Shown here one piece after another: positions 1 to 10,114 of a DNA stretch of 64,000 bases; position 1 is the stretch's first letter; every line of letters begins with the position of its first letter. Under the pieces are notes generated by a model. The model saw only the letters and a program-made list of their open reading frames with translations. It had not been told where the DNA came from and made no database searches. Source of the stretch: Cloeon dipterum (Eukaryota > Arthropoda > Insecta > Ephemeroptera > Baetidae); contig NC_088787.1 of NCBI RefSeq assembly GCF_949628265.1, forward strand, positions 7,120,501 through 7,184,500, in the 5' to 3' direction. The translations under genes were made by a program, and so were the position numbers.

Positions 1-127
1 CTCTGCGGCTCGGAGCTCGGAGCCGGCCTCTCGTTTGACTTTTTCAGTTTTTGATCAATTTTAGGGAAAAGAGAGACGTTACTAAATAAAATAAAGACAT
101 TTTGAGCATGAAATGAATTTAATTTTG

Positions 128-3100
128 TCAATAGTCGACCAATTCAGCGACAGAGAGCTGTTCATTGAGAATTTTTCCTTCTTCGTCGCAAGTGAAGAAC
201 CAGATAACGTAGCTGGTCGGCCTTTTCACCCCTTTGTGCAGGTTGGCGTAGCGCACGAACATTTCCCAGTTGACGTAGTGCCGAGGATCAGTGAGAATGC
301 GCACCTTTTCCATCACCTTGGCCTCGATGTTGCTCAGGCTGCCGGATTCGATGAACTCCTTTGACTGCGGCACCATGTTCCACAGGTCGTTACTTCCACC
401 TTCGCAAAAAATAATTGAATTATTTTATTTTTTTCTGGTCTCTTTACGAACAATACGAACAATTTTTGTAAAAAATGTTTGAATTTTTATGATATAACTA
501 TCTATAGCTTATTTACTTTGTTTTTTTTCCAAATAATAGCTAAACATTTTATTATTTTTCGTTTGAATTATTACTCTAATGCACCATGGAGGATTAAAGA
601 ATTTTTAACCAAAGGTCAATGGTTATTAATGACAAGACCGTAGCAATAATAATTGTACTGTTTTCGACTGGACATTTTGAAACATTTCTCGAAACTAAAA
701 AGTTTTTGTCATCTGTTTGACGGTTTATTTTCTTTTTTAAATAATTTAATTTATCACTCTTTAGGAAACTTCCAAGATTTCAGAAAAAATGGTTTTGGAT
801 GGAAAATTCAATTGTGTAGGGGCTTGTTTACTTTTCAAATTCGGATATTATCGCTAATACCGAAATACCACTCCTGTTCTACATTGAAACAAATGTTTTA
901 TGTTTTCATTTAACACACTACAGGAAAGAAATTTGTGATACAAAAGACATGTTTTCATTATTAAAGGAAAATTATTCTCCACAAAAATTTATTTTAAGGT
1001 TATATGATATGATTGATGCATATTAATAAAATAAAATAAATTAAAAATGATGATAATCTGTCAAAGTTCAGAATAATTCAGGAGTTTTTAAAAAAATAAA
1101 AATTGTTTAATTTGGCCCTAAAATTCTTTGGAATTTCCAAGATGTATGTCGTTGATACAACATTAATTACATAGCAAATCTGAAAAACAAAAATAGCAGC
1201 CCCTGAAATTAAATATTTTCCCCCCAAATTTTATCAAATTTTTCTCCTTCAGGGTTTTCACAAAAGTACATAATTAGTTTTGAGTGAAACCTAATAAATA
1301 TTAAACCAGTTGTAACGGATGTTAAAATATTATCTAAAATATAATTTTTATTTCCCGCTGCACGTTGCATTTGTCCGCCTTTATGTAATTTTTTTTATTA
1401 AATTTCATTATCATTATAAGGCTTGAAATTAACGACGCGGCTTTCGAAGAAAGATTTTCGGTTGCATTTACATGATTTTTTGACATTAGAGCTTTATATG
1501 TTTATATTTCTCTCACCAAGGCTGAAAGCGAGGAGTGGTCCAGCCTGGTCAGACTTCCTAGCGTCCAGCTCGACCATCCTGCTTCTGGACACGTTCCCGT
1601 TGAATTCGTCAATTCCACGTTCGGCAGCCACGTGTCTCGGGTGGATGCGCGCCTCGACGTAGTGCACGAGGTCGACGTTGTCCACGGTGGTGGACAGCAC
1701 CTTGCTGGCCGAGTGGTTGTAGCTGACGGTGCCACGCATGCCCGGCGCCTGCTGCCGCACCATGGCCCTCATCAGCTTCAGCCGCTGCATCTGCTCGTTC
1801 GGGTTGGCCAACGGGCTGGTCCGCCGCGGCGAGTCCGTCGCCAAAATCACTGATTTGATTTTGTCCGCAACGGGTGCGTCACTGGTAACAGTGGAGGGGA
1901 TGCGAAATTACACAAAATTGAATTTTAAGTGGAATACAGCGGGGCCAGATGTGCGATAAAATTTGTTCCCACTGCGCAGATCCAAGATGGCGTCTGATTG
2001 TGGGAAACAAAAAGTTCTCTTTGGATTCGCGTACGAGTGTCAAGAGTTTGTTTTTACGATCCAAAACACACAATTAGTTAAGATTAATGCAAATTATACG
2101 TCACAATATTGACCAAAACTTGCTTCTTTTCGCGCATTATCATACGTGACCGTTTTTTCGCGCCATTCTCCACCAGACGCCATATGTGCGCGTCGCACGA
2201 ATTTGGCTCCCGCTGCATAACTCATTGTATTTTTTATGTAATTATAATTGTAAACAATTTACCTATATTCATTAACGGGATTTAATTTCTTGGGCAGTAA
2301 AACGCTGTTGAGTTTGTCTACTGAATTCTCGTCGCAGAAGTCCCAGTTGACGCAGAGGGCGCCCATCGTGTCGCACCAGTTGTATGAGTAGCCGAATTTT
2401 CCGCACAGGGAATGGCACTTCTTGCCGCTACGAGACAGCGGCAGTTGCATCGGGAAGTCGCCCGGTTCGCACGGGGCCAGCCCGCGGTACGAGTAGTAAC
2501 AAGTGGGGTTGTCGATCGAAGGGTCGCACGGCGTCCGGCACAACCTTCCGTCCACCGTCAGGGATAGATGCGTCACCTTAAATAAAATCAGAAGTTTTGC
2601 TTCTTTTAGAACAGAATTAATTAAATATGTGCCAATTTTTATTCTAAAAACTTTGGAAATCGGTGAAAACAATGTTTTTTAAAATGCAGATTTTAGAGGA
2701 ACATTTTTGGAAAAAAATTTTAGCGGCCCCTGACTCTGAAACTTATATTTTATTAGTTTTTTTTGATAAAAACCAAAATGCATTAAAAGTTAAGAAACTA
2801 GAAAAAAACCCGATGCAAGCTCTTTTTTCTTGATTTTTCTTAATACACCAGTTTTACATATAACCCCTTATAGTGTTCGAAGCCGCCAACAGATGGCGCC
2901 ACCGTATATTTTCGTAATAAATTTAATTTTAAGGCACTTTCACTGCGATTTCAGACTCAATCCTGCAACTGTGCATTTTTCACTCAATTTTCTTTCTTTT
3001 GACGTGCTGGAAACAAAAATCGGTCAATCCAAACGCAGTAGAATTGCTAAAAACTAATTTTTGAAATATAAAATCATTTCCAACGTTTCTACGCCGAATG

Positions 3101-3647
3101 GCTGAATTGATTTTGGTTTTCAGCAAGTCAAAAGAAAACAAATTAAGTGAAGAATGCACAGTGGCAGGATCGAGTCTGAAATCACAGCGGAAGAGCCTTA
3201 AAATTTAATTTATTACGAAAATATACGGTGGCGCCATCTGTTGGTGGCTTTGAACACTTTAAGGGCTTATGCAACAGGTGAATTACTGCAAAAATTAGGG
3301 CAGATTAGAAATACCTTTAGTCCAGCATCGCAGTACGCCCATTTTTTGGGGTTGACAGACGTGAAGCACCAGTCGTATTTGTAGCCGCCAAAGTTGCCGC
3401 ACTCGGAGACGCAGAGGATGCCGTCGGAGGCGAGCGGCAGCGTTTGCTTGATGTCCGTGTCGCCGGGGGTGCAGGCGGCCCAATGCGTCCAGCTGGTCCA
3501 GCACCACTTGAACTGCTCACCGTGGTTGTCGCACCTGGTCAGACACCGACGCGGCTCCTCTTCTTGCGTGTAGCTCCACTCGATTTGCGCCGAGACGCAG
3601 GAAACGAGCAGGCCCAACACCCAACACCAGCTTATTGCCGCCTCCAT
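128..3647 (-). CDS. Secreted Cys-rich protein with C-terminal DNA/RNA non-specific endonuclease-like domain, four exons
   Basis: Coding exons are 3647-3315, 2576-2263, 1881-1517 and 399-128; all introns are GT-AG and the phases join (333+314+365+272 = 1284 nt, 427 residues). A signal peptide covers about residues 1-20. Exons 1 and 2 encode four related modules of the form C-x3-C ... W-C ... C, for example around CLTRC, CVSECGNFGG, CRTPC and CHSLCGKFG. Exons 3 and 4 encode a region whose SDQAG...SLGG...WNMVPQ pattern matches animal secreted endonucleases of the EssD-like DNA/RNA non-specific endonuclease family. In that family the AG is normally followed by a catalytic His; here it is Pro, so nuclease activity is doubtful. 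That exon 3 starts at 1881 rather than 1849 follows from phase: only 1881 keeps the frame open. The domain call is by eye. Binding to sugars or extracellular matrix by the modules would be a guess. Confidence 0.72.
1937..2215. mobile_element. Short hAT-like MITE in intron 2 of the endonuclease-like gene
   Basis: A 279-bp sequence with short inverted ends (CAGCGGGGCC...GGCTCCCGCTG). It is the reverse complement of the element at 47641-47918 over most of its length, sharing the stretches around GCGCAGATCCAAGATGGCGT. No clear target duplication is visible at this copy. No coding capacity. Confidence 0.7.
2846..3280. mobile_element. Foldback MITE with long inverted arms, in intron 1 of the endonuclease-like gene
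   Basis: A ~435-bp near palindrome. The left arm has GCCGCCAACAGATGGCGCCA, mirrored near the right end by the ATGGCGCC/GCGCCATC core with TGTTGGTGGC. The ends begin CACCAG and end CAGGTG. Relatives lie at 51617-52041 and 59375-59780, and partial ones at 27497-27730 and 33899-34130. Noncoding. Confidence 0.8.
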
Positions 3648-3669
3648 CGCAAATGAATATTTTACTTTT

Positions 3670-3735
3670 CTCTCTGCTACTTTTATTAACTCGATCGACT
3701 ATCAAAATACTCTGCTTTTAAGAGGTCCCAGGATA
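3670..3735 (-). promoter_or_regulatory. Probable core promoter of the endonuclease-like gene; left edge of the tandem array
   Basis: Read on the minus strand, a TTAAAAG box sits near 3722-3716, about 70 bases before the start codon. The same ~60-bp stretch (ATCAAAATACTCTGCTTTTA on the plus strand) recurs downstream of array genes, e.g. near 6740, 16610, 23465, 28160, 29125 and 34560. The array repeat therefore starts inside or next to this promoter. The promoter role is an inference. Confidence 0.4.
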
Positions 3736-4083
3736 ACGCAGATAAAATAATTAATTTATCGCGGAGCTTTGTTTCGTGTTTTTATCAACTAAAAGCAAGC
3801 ACTTGGAGGGTTTTTGGTTTGTCTTTTATGAATATTTCAATAGTTTAGAACGATTAATTCTATAGCTCATCTAAAGAATTTTGTTTTTGAGGCCCTTGCG
3901 ACAAAACAAAAAAAACAGCATTCCTTAAACAGGCTAACTTAATCTGAAAGTGTCAGATGATATGAATTAAATAATTATTGTAATTTTACTTTCAAAAATT
4001 TGAATATTTAATTTATCATATTTTTTATAACGTGGTCACACCTTGCAGCAAATTGTCGTTTTGGGGTTTGCGTTCATGCCTTC

Positions 4084-4109
4084 GCCTACGACCATATTAT
4101 ACGTTGAAA
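4084..4109 (+). pseudogene. Truncated 5S rRNA relic (5' end only)
   Basis: GCCTACGACCATATTATACG followed by TTGAAA matches the first 26 bases of the intact 5S copies with a few substitutions. The preceding TTGGGGTTTG...CCTTC matches the 5' flank of the plus-strand 5S genes at 8308 and 12894. Everything after that is lost. Confidence 0.7.
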
Positions 4110-4704
4110 TAATTATTATAAATAAATTTCCTTTTAGAGGTCTCACAATCAGCCGAATTTTTTCTGCTGGCCATTTTCACTGACGGCTGGTGGCTAGCGC
4201 GGTTAACAATATTTAAACGTGAAGTTTGATAGCGCTTATTAACGGCCTGAAGAGCTGAAAGACATTTTTTCTCCTGTACTTTTTAATTTTTAACCTTTGT
4301 TCACTGGTGGCTTAGCCAGATTCACGATGGCTGGCGGCTGCCCACGTGACCACAAATTTGCTGGCTGGTGCGACGCTCTAATTTCTTATTGTTAGGTTTA
4401 TTTCTAATCGGAAATCAAGACAGTAGTATTAACTTTAACCATGGTCTCTTTGCTCTAAAACAGTATATAATATTTCTTTCAACAGCCAAACGCGATTGTG
4501 CTTGTTGCAAGAAAGGGGCAACAATCAATTCAACAAATGAAAATTTGGGTGTTTGTTGAGCGTTGCTTACTTAATGGTTTGTGGTTGCTGTTCATTGCTA
4601 AAAATAATAAAACATAAATATTTTTGTTTCAGAGTAGATTCAGATTCATAATAATTATTGAACATTTTTAACAAAAATTAGTTAAAAAAAATACTAGATA
4701 TAAT

Positions 4705-4750
4705 TATGGTTGTAGGTGATGTTATACATAACGGCGAGGTCCAAAATCAC
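4705..4750 (-). pseudogene. Scrap of the 5' end and flank of a minus-strand 5S gene
   Basis: The stretch TATGGTTGTAGGTGAT, then GGCGAGGTCCAAAATC, lines up with the 5' end and flank of the minus 5S gene at 8902 (GTGGTCGTAGGCGAT... CGGTCCCAAAGTC). Its position relative to 4084 mirrors the 8308/8902 spacing (about 630 against 594 bases). Confidence 0.45.
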
Positions 4751-5039
4751 ATTTTTTTCCATACTGAATTTTTAACGATCAGATCTCACTGCAGTTTCGA
4801 ACATTGTCGAAAATTTTAACGCTCGCAAAACCTGTGGCCGCGAATAACGAATTTCTGATGCGATCCCTCGACTGTAAAACATAAAATTTTGCATTGCCAC
4901 AATTTTATATAACATATCTCGCTTCCTTCTGTGTGATTTACAGAAATAACCTCGCCACCTTGATCTGATTTCGTTTTCCGGTCAATTTTTTCCTTGTCGT
5001 AAATGATAAGTGCACGCCGGCGATTGACTTTTTATTCGT

Positions 5040-5115
5040 GACACAATCTTGTGAATTCGCGCCCTGCTGTTGCAAAGAAAGGTTGGTTTTACAGATTTTG
5101 ACTATATCGTTGTTT
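5040..5115 (+). promoter_or_regulatory. Conserved upstream block of gene A (probable promoter or first exon)
   Basis: Shared with blocks at 7255-7340, 9255-9350, 13810-13915, 20690-20785 and 36045-36145. All contain TCTAGACTTTTATTCGTTC-like and GTTGCAAAGAAAGGTTGG-like stretches. AAAG|GTTGGT could be a splice donor paired with the acceptor at 5851-5852. This copy lacks the TATA-like box seen in B and H. Confidence 0.4.
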
Positions 5116-5866
5116 TTAAGTATTGTGCTTTTAATATTAAAATTTATAAACAAGGCCAATTTCATTTTTTAGTTTTCTACCAGGGAATCCTAACGATCCT
5201 GGTCCTTTATATTTTATTGAATTTAAATGGTAGCTTAAAGACTTTTATTACGCTTTCATTCTATCAAAAATAAATTTGAATTTGCTAGCATTTTTTATGA
5301 AGAAAACATTCCCACGCTACACAAAAACCGAAGTGAACCAATAATATTTGTTCTGAACGTATCAAGCTGAAGTTAAGAATTTTAAAGTTTCCTTCCTCGC
5401 CAGCACCCTGAACAGTACGATTCCATCAGCTTAACTCTAAAGTTTTGTGATTTTTTTCACGTTAGCCTGAATTGCGCATGAGAGTGCCATTTTTGTGGCA
5501 AAAGTGCGAATAAAATCCAAAAATTATTTTTGATTAGAAAACGTCAGTAATCGCATTTACCTTTTGAATTACATGATCTCTAATTACGGTTTTTAGTTTT
5601 ATCCGGTATATTTGTCCAGAGACCGTTTTTTCCAAATAATAATAAATGTCAATTTTTTCCACGTAGGTCTAATTTCTGTGTTTTTTACTCGTGCTCTTGG
5701 AAAACTACTACTGATATGATGAATACATATAAGATAATTGTAACGTTTCCGAAAAAACACATAATGGACTGTCCTCTTCTTGATTTTTGGCCCATTTCCC
5801 ATTTTCCAAACCCTGCGCCTCATCTAACCTTTATTTTTCTTTTGCTCCACAGCATTTTCTACCAAT

Positions 5867-6628
5867 ATGACTCGGGTCGGCCTCCTGGTCTGCTCCGTTT
5901 GCCTGTATGTGATTGTGGCCTCTATCACCTGCACTGAAGGCTCTCAAACAGGGACTGCAGACGAAAAATCCAGCCGTGGAAAACCACTAAATGGGATTAG
6001 TAATGACGTCCTTGCCAAACTGAACTCGGATCAGGACTTGCAAAAGTTTTGGCAGGATGCCTTTAAAACCGGATTAACATTAGATTCAAATCTAGAAGAA
6101 TTAGCTGAATTCTCTAAAAATGAATCAAAGTCCTATCCTGTGCTGTTGACGAGATTGAAAAATATAGCCAAAAAATTGGGTTCGGGCCCTTTTATCGTGA
6201 AGCTCTGGGAATTTATAAATAGTACCAACACGTCATATACTGCATCGCTACTACCTTTGGAAAAAGAATGGCGCTCCAATCCGGCATTGGCGCGGAAATT
6301 GATAGATATTGTAAGCAAAGCGATGGAAACTGATCCCGATTTGGACAAAGTGTGGAAGAATGCCGCGGAGAAAGGTTTAAGCGAAAACTCTACTACGGAA
6401 GAATGGAAACAGTTTTTGACCGACGCAACGGAATCTAATGAAGCCGTGGAAGCGAAACTGAATGAATTTTTCGAAAAATCGATGCGTTCTGTACAATCCG
6501 TACTCATGGTATACGCCGCCTTTGGTGATGATCTCAAGACAAACGGAGCATACCAGCCGACCATTTTTATTGCACCTTTTACTGGGGCAATGCTGCTGCA
6601 GTATTGTTACAAGATCTATTTCTTTTGA
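5867..6628 (+). CDS. Array family member A: secreted three-repeat protein with GPI-like tail
   Basis: 253 residues, no intron in the coding part. The start is fixed by conservation: every member has a splice acceptor (TTTTGCTCCACAG, here ending at 5852), then 14-15 bases, then ATG. A signal peptide spans about residues 1-23, followed by a short Ser-rich linker. Three related ~50-residue segments follow, starting near SDQDLQKFW, about 50 residues later (GSGPFIVKLW), and at TDPDLDKVW. The repeat shape is [ST]D-x-x-L-x3-W ... E-E-x3-F ... SNPAL-x-x-KL, predicted helical. A TNGA turn and a ~24-residue hydrophobic end with no charged residue after it look like a GPI-anchor signal. N-x-S/T sites are common (e.g. 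NSTNTS). The family is not recognised and its function unknown. An intact frame across eight diverged copies argues that it is a real gene. Confidence 0.8.
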   Translation: MTRVGLLVCSVCLYVIVASITCTEGSQTGTADEKSSRGKPLNGISNDVLAKLNSDQDLQKFWQDAFKTGLTLDSNLEELAEFSKNESKSYPVLLTRLKNIAKKLGSGPFIVKLWEFINSTNTSYTASLLPLEKEWRSNPALARKLIDIVSKAMETDPDLDKVWKNAAEKGLSENSTTEEWKQFLTDATESNEAVEAKLNEFFEKSMRSVQSVLMVYAAFGDDLKTNGAYQPTIFIAPFTGAMLLQYCYKIYFF

Positions 6629-7064
6629 ATATGCATAATTTTTAATATACGTACATCTATAGTGACGACAACTTATTATAGAGAAATGAAATGCTTTTAT
6701 TTTTCCTTCTGCCAACTTATTAACTCGATATTGCATGGCTATCAAAATAATCTGCTTTTAAGAATTCACAGGTGTAACGGTAGGTTTACCCTGACTGAAA
6801 TATTACTGTAACATAATTGAATGTATCGATTTGGTGGCGTTCAGGGTGCAATATTGTGTGGTAGAGAGTTAACAGTCGAGGAGAGACAGAGAAAGAGACA
6901 AGATTTTTTGAAGACGGACAAGCGGCGCAAGCAGTCGAGCCCGCAATCTCTCTCTCCCCTCTCGCAGCCCTGAGCAGCCAACGTGTAGCAAAAAGGCACC
7001 CAATAAACATAAATTATTTTGACGTTTTTATTTATTTTTTTTATCAATATACCCCTAATAATTT
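6629..7064 (+). other. Gene A 3' flank with conserved downstream block
   Basis: From about 6765 it carries a ~250-bp block that also follows C (about 16645-16895), E (about 23495-23745) and F (about 29155-29400). The block starts AGGTGTAACGGTAGGTTTAC, then a segment with ATCGAT, and a part reading GCGGCGCAAGCAG. An AATAAA lies at 7002-7007. No gene seen. Confidence 0.5.
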
Positions 7065-7800
7065 CTTGTGGTTGCTGATCATTGCTAAAAATAAAAAAAT
7101 AACATTGTCACTCTTTCCTTGTCAAGACCCAGATAGGTTTCGTTTCTTTTTGCATGTTTTGCAGAGATAACTCTGCCAACTTGCTCCGTTTTCCGGTCCA
7201 TTTCTTCCTTATCATACGCATGATAAGTGCACTGCGGCACTAGACTTTTGTTCCTTGCACAATCATGTGACTTCGCGCCTTGCTTCTAAAAGCTCTGCTG
7301 TTGCAAAGTTGAGGTTGGTATTACAGATTTTGACTACACCGTTTTTTTTAAGTATAGAGCTTTTTAATATTTTAATTTTTAAACGAGGCCAAACATCTTT
7401 CCATTTTCTAATTTTCTACTAACGATCCAGGAATTTTATTGAATTGAAATAGTGGAAATTTTCCTAGAAGCTTGACGTCTTTTAGTACGCTTTCATTTTA
7501 TCAAAAATAAATTTAATAATTTCTCACACGACACAAACCACAAACTAATCACATCATAAGCTGGAGTTACAAATTCTAAAGCTCCCTCCGTGATTTTTCA
7601 CATTGATCTGTATTGCGCAAGAGAATGCCATTTTTGTGGCAAGTGCGAATAAAATCCAAAAATTATTTTCAACTATTTGAAAATTTATTTTTTTTTATTT
7701 TAGAAAACGTCAGTAATCGCATTTACCTTTTGAATCACATGATTTCTAATTAGAGTTATCAGTTTTATCCGTTAAATTTTTTCCAAAAAGTTTAATTAAA
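7065..7800 (+). repeat. Orphan upstream module of the array unit, without a coding exon
   Basis: Aligns with the region upstream of gene A: TTGTGGTTGCTG near 7068 as near 4580, the GTTGCAAAG block near 7310, and AAAACGTCAGTAATCGCATT near 7702. It breaks off near 7800, before the splice acceptor and coding exon, and runs into the 5S cluster flank. It is a truncated duplicate unit. Confidence 0.65.
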
Positions 7801-7975
7801 ATAAAACATTTTAAGAAATGTCAATAATACTGTTGTGGTTTCTGTATTTAAAATAAACCACAGGAAGTGGCTTAAAATATATTTAAAAAAATCAATATTA
7901 ATTACGAGAAGCAGGATAATGGATCTAAAAGTGAAGCAAAAGAGATGGAATTAATGGAAAAAAGCAAAATACGGG

Positions 7976-8094
7976 CGCCTACAACATGCAGTGTTCCCAG
8001 GCGGTCACCCATCCAAGTACTGACTGCACTCAACGTTGCTTAACTTCGGTGATCGGACGAGAACCGGTGTTTTCAACGTGATGTGGTCGTAGGC
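7976..8094 (-). rRNA. 5S ribosomal RNA (cluster 1, copy 1)
   Basis: On the minus strand it begins GCCTACGACCACATCACGTT and ends ...GTTGTAGGCG, with the conserved interior GTTCTCGTCCGATCACCGAA and the GGATGGGTGACCGCCTGGGA 3' half that make up the internal Pol III control region. A T-rich run (TTTTGCTTTTTT) follows as terminator. It is divergent from the copy at 8308. Confidence 0.93.
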
Positions 8095-8307
8095 GATGGC
8101 GCGCTCACGAAGTCCAAAGCACCAATTCGCCCAGTGGAGCAAGGAAATCAGCACTAAAATTAAATATATCATAAATATTTGTTGAAAAATTAGTTTGTCC
8201 TTTCAGTCGGTCTCAGAAATCTTAAATCGAATTGTATGCTAGGCTTTTGGCTCCTTTCTTCGCTCTACTGGGTGAATTGGGGCTTTGGACTTCGGGACCG
8301 CGCCTTC
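8095..8307. repeat. Spacer between divergent 5S genes, with inverted-repeat flanks
   Basis: Both edges carry mirror copies of the 5S 5' flank (GAAGTCCAAAGC...AATTCG and its complement). The inner ~120 bases are present in the opposite orientation in the spacer at 12677-12893, flipped relative to the flanking 5S genes. Confidence 0.8.
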
Positions 8308-8426
8308 GCCTACGACCACATCACGTTGAAAACACCGGTTCTCGTCCGATCACCGAAATTAAGCAACGTTGAGTGCAGTCAGTACTTGGATGGGTGACCG
8401 CCTGGGAACACTGCATGTTGTAGGCG
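8308..8426 (+). rRNA. 5S ribosomal RNA (cluster 1, copy 2)
   Basis: Begins GCCTACGACCACATCACGTT and ends TGTTGTAGGCG. The interior reads ATCACCGAAATTAAGCAACG. A TTTTT run at about 8436-8440 is the likely terminator. It converges with the copy at 8902-8784. Confidence 0.93.
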
Positions 8427-8783
8427 CTTCTTCCCTTTTTATCGTTGCGTATTTTTCAACTAATTTTGGTTAGAAATGTTCAATATTAAGAATTTATCTA
8501 CTCTGGACCAAAACAATAATGAAATTTTTTCTATTTCCTAACAGCAATCACAGACAGAAAAATGATAAAAAAGAAAAAAGTAAAATATTTTACGTTTCAG
8601 AGCAAGGGACTGTAAAAGAAGTAAAATATTACTGTTGTGATTTAAACCACAGGAAGTGATTTAAAATATAATTTTATATGTAATTTTTAATGTATTTTTA
8701 AAAATCAATATTAATTACGAGAAGCAGGATAATAAAAATGAAGCAAAAGAGACGGAATTAATGGTAAAAAAGCAAAACACGGG

Positions 8784-8902
8784 CGCCTACAACATGCAGT
8801 GTTCCCAGGCGGTCACCCATCCAAGTACTGACTGCACTCGACGTTGCTTAACTTCGGTGATCGGACGAGAACCGGTGTTTTCAACGTGATGTGGTCGTAG
8901 GC
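8784..8902 (-). rRNA. 5S ribosomal RNA (cluster 1, copy 3)
   Basis: A full-length minus-strand copy. It has GTCGAG where most other copies have GTTGAG, a variant shared with the third copy of cluster 2, so the two clusters match position by position. A T-rich stretch lies downstream (GCTTTTTTACC). Confidence 0.93.
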
Positions 8903-9254
8903 GATAACGCGGTCCCAAAGTCGAAATCCACAATTTAATTTGCCCCCATAAAGACGAGAATAATACATGTTAAAAAAAATTTCCGATCAGACACTCACAC
9001 TGCAGTGCGGACATAAGGGTCGAAAGTTTTATCAGACACTAACACACTGTGGCCGAATAACGAATTTCTGATAGGAATTACCCATCGAATGCAAAACAAC
9101 AATTTTTGCATTGCTTCTCTGTCACCAAGAACCAAATAACCCACGTTTCTGTGTTTCACAACAGATGACCGCAGCTTTCTCCGGTTTCCGGTCATTCTTT
9201 TTTCGTTGCCATCGTCAAACCATAATGTTTAGTGCAGGCCGTGCTTGAATCTAG

Positions 9255-9350
9255 ACTTTTATTCGTTCCTCAATCTTGTGACTCATCCTGCGTCTCCGAA
9301 TATAAGATCTGTTGCAAAGAAAGGTTGGTTGGTTTTACAGATTTTTGACT
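9255..9350 (+). promoter_or_regulatory. Conserved upstream block of gene B with TATA-like box
   Basis: The shared stretch CTAGACTTTTATTCGTTCC leads to TATAAGATCTGTTGCAAAG at 9301-9319, then GGTTGG. The TATA-like box is seen only here and upstream of H. It is a probable promoter or first noncoding exon. Confidence 0.4.
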
Positions 9351-9490
9351 ATGCTGTTGTTTTTACGCAGTGCTTTTTAATATTTGAATTTTTAAAACGA
9401 GCCCAAACACCTTTCATTTTCTAGTTTCCTACCGGATCCAAACGTGGTTCTTTTTATTTAAAATTAATTTAATGGCGGAATTTTTCGACT

Positions 9491-9759
9491 GTCGTGGCTC
9501 TCGGCCAAATCTGCCCAAACGCGAGACTGCGCAGTCCTAAGGCGCGGCCGCCGGCCGGAACCTAAAAACCATTGTTATTGGCTTTCGACGCCAAAGTTAA
9601 TTAAGTTAAACAGTGCTCGCTTGACGTGTAAGGAAAAATAATGAATATAAAATATATAAATATAAAATGGTATTTCTTGTGCAGCGGCCGGCGGCCGCAC
9701 GCCGCATCTTGGGCCTACAGGCGCGTGTTGGGGTAGATCAGGCCGAGGAGTGTCACGAC
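9491..9759. mobile_element. Palindromic MITE upstream of gene B
   Basis: GC-rich inverted arms: GTCGTGGCTCTCGGCC at the left is mirrored by GGCCGAGGAGTGTCACGAC at the right, with mirrored GCGGCCGCCGGCCG further in. A related copy sits at the same place in the unit upstream of C (14435-14706). Units A and H lack it. Confidence 0.75.
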
Positions 9760-10114
9760 AACGCTTTGTCCGCTTTCATTTTAACCAAAATTTATTTGAA
9801 TTTACTCGTACTTTTCATCAGGAAAATATAAAAGCGCACAGAATAACCAAAGCGAAAGAAATAATAATTGTTCTGCACATATCAAGCTGGAATAAAGTTA
9901 AATATTTCAAAGTTAACCTCATCAACGCCATCACCCTGACCAGTACAGTCTCATATCGGCTTATATTTTTCACACTGGTCTGTGTTGCGCATGAGAATGC
10001 TATTTGTAGCAATAATTGCGAACAAAATAATCATTTTGAAACATTTGAAAATTTATTTTTGATTACAATGCGTTGGTAATTGCATTGCCTATTGAATTAA
10101 ATAATCTCAAATTA

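Larger units (their letters stand above)
3736..5852 (+). other. Upstream region of array gene A, holding 5S relics and the conserved unit leader
   Basis: No gene is seen here. It holds array-type noncoding sequence: a truncated 5S relic at 4084, another scrap near 4705-4717, the conserved block ending GTTGCAAAGAAAGGTTGG near 5071-5090, and the shared stretch with AAAACGTCAGTAATCGCATT near 5537-5556. A long AT-rich part (4110-4690) shows nothing I can name. Confidence 0.6.

Noticed and set aside
1632-1853. Plus-strand frames opposite exon 3 of the nuclease-like gene
   Set aside because: Shadows of the GC-rich exon; the minus reading has consistent splice sites and phases.
6133-6564. Antisense open frames of ~100-140 residues inside every family gene (also 11088-11411, 15374-15670, 22030-22416, 26733-27056, 33138-33461)
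   Set aside because: They mirror the sense repeats in all copies, have no start context or hallmark of their own, and follow from the codon use of the sense frame.
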